A stretch of 64,000 nt of DNA from Azophilus sp965215035 (GTDB lineage: Bacteria > Pseudomonadota > Gammaproteobacteria > Pseudomonadales > Azotimanducaceae). The stretch spans positions 1,860,001-1,924,000 of the forward strand of contig OZ244040.1 in NCBI GenBank assembly GCA_965215035.1, read 5' to 3'. Of the stretch, positions 61,971 to 64,000 are shown one piece after another; within the stretch, counting starts at the first letter, position 1; every line of letters begins with the position of its first letter. A program made the position numbers and the translations under genes. The notes under the pieces were generated by a model that was not told where the DNA came from, searched no databases, and saw only the letters and a list, made by a program, of their open reading frames with translations.

Positions 61971-62633
61971 CTAGGAGAGGCTGGCCGGTGCCGCCGCCCC
62001 GGTTGGTGGATTGAAATTCAGGGCTTCGAAGTCTTCGGCGCGGAGTGCCTCGGCGAGTTCCGATGCGCTACTCACCCTCCCGGGAAAGCCCGTGGCGCAA
62101 CGGCCGATATGGCTGACGATATGGGCATCGCTGCCGCCGATACCCAGGTAGCCGAGTTCCCGCGTCATGCGTTTTGCCAGTTCGTCCTCGCGGGCGCGGC
62201 TGCCGCCGTTGTGAATCTCGACGATGCGCACGCCCGGCGGCACACCGTATTCCTCGATGTGCGCAAACATGCCCACACGGCGTCTACCGGGGTGGCAGGG
62301 CACGGCCACGGCACCGTGCCGCTCGGCTTCGTCGATGACCTGGGCGAGGGGCAGATTGATGTCGGCGAAGTCGAAGGCACGGGTCAGGGCTTCCGTCACG
62401 CCGAACAGCAGGACATGGCCGTATTCGGTTTCCACTTCGCTACCCTTCAGAATGGTCAGGCCGAAATCCCGGGCGAGGGCCGAGTAGTCGGACTCCCGGT
62501 CGAATTGGCGATGCTCGGTCAATACGAATCCATCGATGGGAAGTTCCCGCGCGCGAATCCACTGACAGTAGTTCGGCACCTTGGCGCGCCCATCGTCGGA
62601 TTTGATCGAGTGGCAGTGCAGGTCGAGTATCAC
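61971..62633 (-). CDS. PHP-domain metal-dependent phosphoesterase
   Basis: 220 residues from a GTG at 62633 that overlaps the coaE stop (GTGA); the frame to 62666 is inside coaE. The start VILDLHCHSIKSDDGRAKVP carries the first PHP motif (HxH), followed by LTEHRQFD, VPCHPGRRRVG and GIGGSDAHIVS, the metal-binding set of trinuclear PHP phosphoesterases. Substrate is not known. It is part of the four-gene minus-strand group ECH-coaE-PHP-MaoC_N. Confidence 0.9.
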   Translation of the reverse strand: MILDLHCHSIKSDDGRAKVPNYCQWIRARELPIDGFVLTEHRQFDRESDYSALARDFGLTILKGSEVETEYGHVLLFGVTEALTRAFDFADINLPLAQVIDEAERHGAVAVPCHPGRRRVGMFAHIEEYGVPPGVRIVEIHNGGSRAREDELAKRMTRELGYLGIGGSDAHIVSHIGRCATGFPGRVSSASELAEALRAEDFEALNFNPPTGAAAPASLS

Positions 62634-63247
62634 GGCGCTTGGCACCCCTCCAATAGACGCCGCCAATGCGCCTTCAGTTGCCTGTGCAGACTGCCAAGGT
62701 CAGAGGAATTGTCAATGACCACGTCGGCACGGGCGGTGCGCTCCGCGTTGGAAAGCTGGGCGGCGATGCGCTTGCGCACGGCCTGCGCATCGAGGCCGTC
62801 CCGGGCCATGGCGCGCTCGGTCGCGGTCTCCGGGTCGGCGACGACCACCCAGACCTCGTCCAGCCCCTCTATCCAGCCGGCCTCGAACAGCACGGCGGCT
62901 TCCAGCACGGTGATTGCGCCGGGTGCGCCAGCCTCGATTTCGGCACGGGCCAGCCGGCCGATTTCGGGCCAAACGATGTCCGTGAGTTTTTTCATTTCGT
63001 CCGGTTTGCCGAACACCTTCCCACTGAGCACCCGGCGGTCGATGCGGCCGTCGCCGTTCACCACCTCATCGCCGAATGCGCTGCGCACGGCTTCAAAAGT
63101 GGGGGTGCCGGGGTCGTAGGCCCGGTGTCCGAGACCGTCGCAGTCGACAATATGGGCACCGAGTTCGCCCAGGTAGCGGGCGGCGGTTGACTTGCCGGAG
63201 GCGATGCCGCCGGTGAGACCGATGACTGTACGGCGGGCCGGGGTCAT
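62630..63247 (-). CDS. coaE: Dephospho-CoA kinase CoaE
   Basis: 205 residues from the ATG at 63247, which overlaps the enoyl-CoA hydratase stop. P-loop VIGLTGGIASGKSTAARYLG, then IVDCDGLGHRAYDPG, and the LFEAGWIEGLDEVWVVVADP and RIAAQLSNAERTARADVVID segments are typical of CoaE. It phosphorylates dephospho-CoA, the last step of CoA synthesis, in the cytoplasm. The longer open frame to 63490 lies inside the hydratase gene and is not used. Housekeeping, with a catabolic context downstream. Confidence 0.96.
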   Translation of the reverse strand: MTPARRTVIGLTGGIASGKSTAARYLGELGAHIVDCDGLGHRAYDPGTPTFEAVRSAFGDEVVNGDGRIDRRVLSGKVFGKPDEMKKLTDIVWPEIGRLARAEIEAGAPGAITVLEAAVLFEAGWIEGLDEVWVVVADPETATERAMARDGLDAQAVRKRIAAQLSNAERTARADVVIDNSSDLGSLHRQLKAHWRRLLEGCQAP

Positions 63248-64000
63248 ACCGGTGAGCCCTTGGGAAAGACGGGGTCTCGTTTTTCCTGGAGCGCCCGCAG
63301 TCCCTCCTTCCCTTCCGGCCCCAGGAAGCCGAGCATTTCGAGCGCGGTGGAGGCATCGTAGGTCGGGCCGGCCATGCGCAGCCAGTTGTTCAGCGCGTAT
63401 TTTGTCCAGCGTAGCGCGTTTGGCGCGCCGTTTGCCAGTTTGTGCGCGACTTCCATGGTCTTCTCGCCGAGTTGTTCGTCCTCTACGCACAGCGAGATCA
63501 GGCCGATGCGCTCGGCCTCCGCCGCGGACAGCCGGTCACAGGTCAGCAGGTAGTACTTGGCCTTCGCCATGCCGCAGAGCAGCGGCCAGACGATGGCGGC
63601 GTGGTCGCCGGCGGCAACCCCCAGCCGGGTATGGCCGTCTGTGACGAACGCCGACTTGGCGGCGATGGAGATGTCGCAGAGCAGGGCCGCAACCAGGCCG
63701 GCACCGACCGCCGGACCGTTGATGGAGGAGATGGTCGGCTTGCCGCAGTTGATGATGTTGTAGACCAGGTCGCGTGCCTCCTTCCAGGTGTTGACCAGGG
63801 CATGGTAGTCATTGATGTTCGTCTCGATCATCTCGAAGTCGCCACCGGCGGAAAACGCCTTGCCCTCGCCGGTGATGACGACGCAATCGATGCCGGTGTC
63901 GGCGTCGATCTCGCGCCAGACATAGGTCAGCTCGCGATGGCCGATTGCATCGAGTGCGTTGAACCGCTCTGGGCGGCAGATGGTAATACGCAGTATCCGC
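63244..64000 (-). CDS. Enoyl-CoA hydratase/isomerase (crotonase), 5' end outside window
   Basis: The visible part is about 251 residues to the stop at 63244, and the frame stays open to the window edge, so the N-terminus is missing. Reading from the edge: RILRITICRPERFNALDAIG, then the first oxyanion-hole segment GKAFSAGGDFEM, and SSINGPAVGAGLVAALLCDI with the second, followed by HTRLGVAAGDHAAIVWPLLC. The internal ATG at 63831 is not the start. A typical crotonase-fold acyl-CoA enzyme for enoyl-CoA hydration or isomerisation. It overlaps coaE by 4 bp. Confidence 0.9.
   Translation of the reverse strand, partial: RILRITICRPERFNALDAIGHRELTYVWREIDADTGIDCVVITGEGKAFSAGGDFEMIETNINDYHALVNTWKEARDLVYNIINCGKPTISSINGPAVGAGLVAALLCDISIAAKSAFVTDGHTRLGVAAGDHAAIVWPLLCGMAKAKYYLLTCDRLSAAEAERIGLISLCVEDEQLGEKTMEVAHKLANGAPNALRWTKYALNNWLRMAGPTYDASTALEMLGFLGPEGKEGLRALQEKRDPVFPKGSPV

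Noticed and set aside
1..64000. rRNA, tRNA or integrase/att site
   Set aside because: No sequence of this kind was recognised on either strand by eye.

Overview
The window is 64 kb of GC-rich DNA that reads as a gammaproteobacterial chromosome. The yhdP-tldD-pmbA block, nudC, a rhomboid protease and coaE are typical of that class. The catabolic content is heavy: three P450-family genes, a putidaredoxin-type and a 7Fe/4Fe-4S ferredoxin, a CaiB-type CoA-transferase, a thiolase/DUF35 pair, MaoC-type hydratases, an enoyl-CoA hydratase, and homogentisate dioxygenase. This suggests an aerobic, probably marine or host-associated, uncultured degrader of aromatic, terpenoid or steroid-like compounds. 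Species cannot be assigned from the sequence alone. No rRNA, tRNA or CRISPR was seen.

Layout. 1-4393: 3' end of yhdP, then tldD and pmbA. 4394-9725: a decayed AlbA_2-type gene, a frameshifted GPH/MFS symporter, an acetylene-hydratase-like molybdopterin enzyme and a membrane-anchored metallo-beta-lactamase-fold hydrolase. 9924-16341 (minus): a tight seven-gene operon of SnoaL-like, SDR, ThuA, UGSC selenoprotein (in-frame TGA read as Sec), a 387-aa UGSC-linked protein, P450 and hmgA, the last four joined by 4-bp overlaps. 16459-20938: nudC, an acyl-CoA dehydrogenase relic, a heptad-repeat membrane protein, a TPP enzyme and a YbjQ-like protein. 21092-30653 (minus): rhomboid, MATE pump, GST, SnoaL-like, aldehyde dehydrogenase, DUF1330, HsaA-like flavoenzyme and gamma-glutamyltransferase. 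30849-37965 (plus): NSS symporter, a SpoIIE phosphatase-STAS sensor and a HlyD/ABC/ABC-2 exporter. 38128-41841: ferredoxin flanked by two copies of an 88-bp inverted-repeat element (third copy at 9827), then CoA-transferase, a thiolase broken by a GCAT duplication, and a DUF35 protein.

41881-56816 looks like an accessory island. It begins inside a truncated TonB-dependent receptor and carries a complete type I Zorya anti-phage operon (zorA, zorB, zorC, zorD). Next comes a two-gene module pairing an AbiEii-like nucleotidyltransferase with an unknown protein, then tandem hairpin repeats. It ends with a two-gene cassette: a membrane-anchored protein and a secreted 1228-aa protein joining a metzincin protease, thrombospondin-3-type calcium repeats, two copies of a ~230-aa module and a formylglycine-generating-enzyme-like domain.

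57069-64000 returns to catabolic and housekeeping genes: a canonical P450 paired with a P450-fold protein that has lost the heme-ligating cysteine, a divergent 7Fe-type ferredoxin, two MaoC-like proteins, a PHP-domain protein, coaE and an enoyl-CoA hydratase running off the window. Several decayed genes (4478, 4874, 17478, 40228, 41881) suggest ongoing gene loss, although the single-base homopolymer case could be an assembly error.
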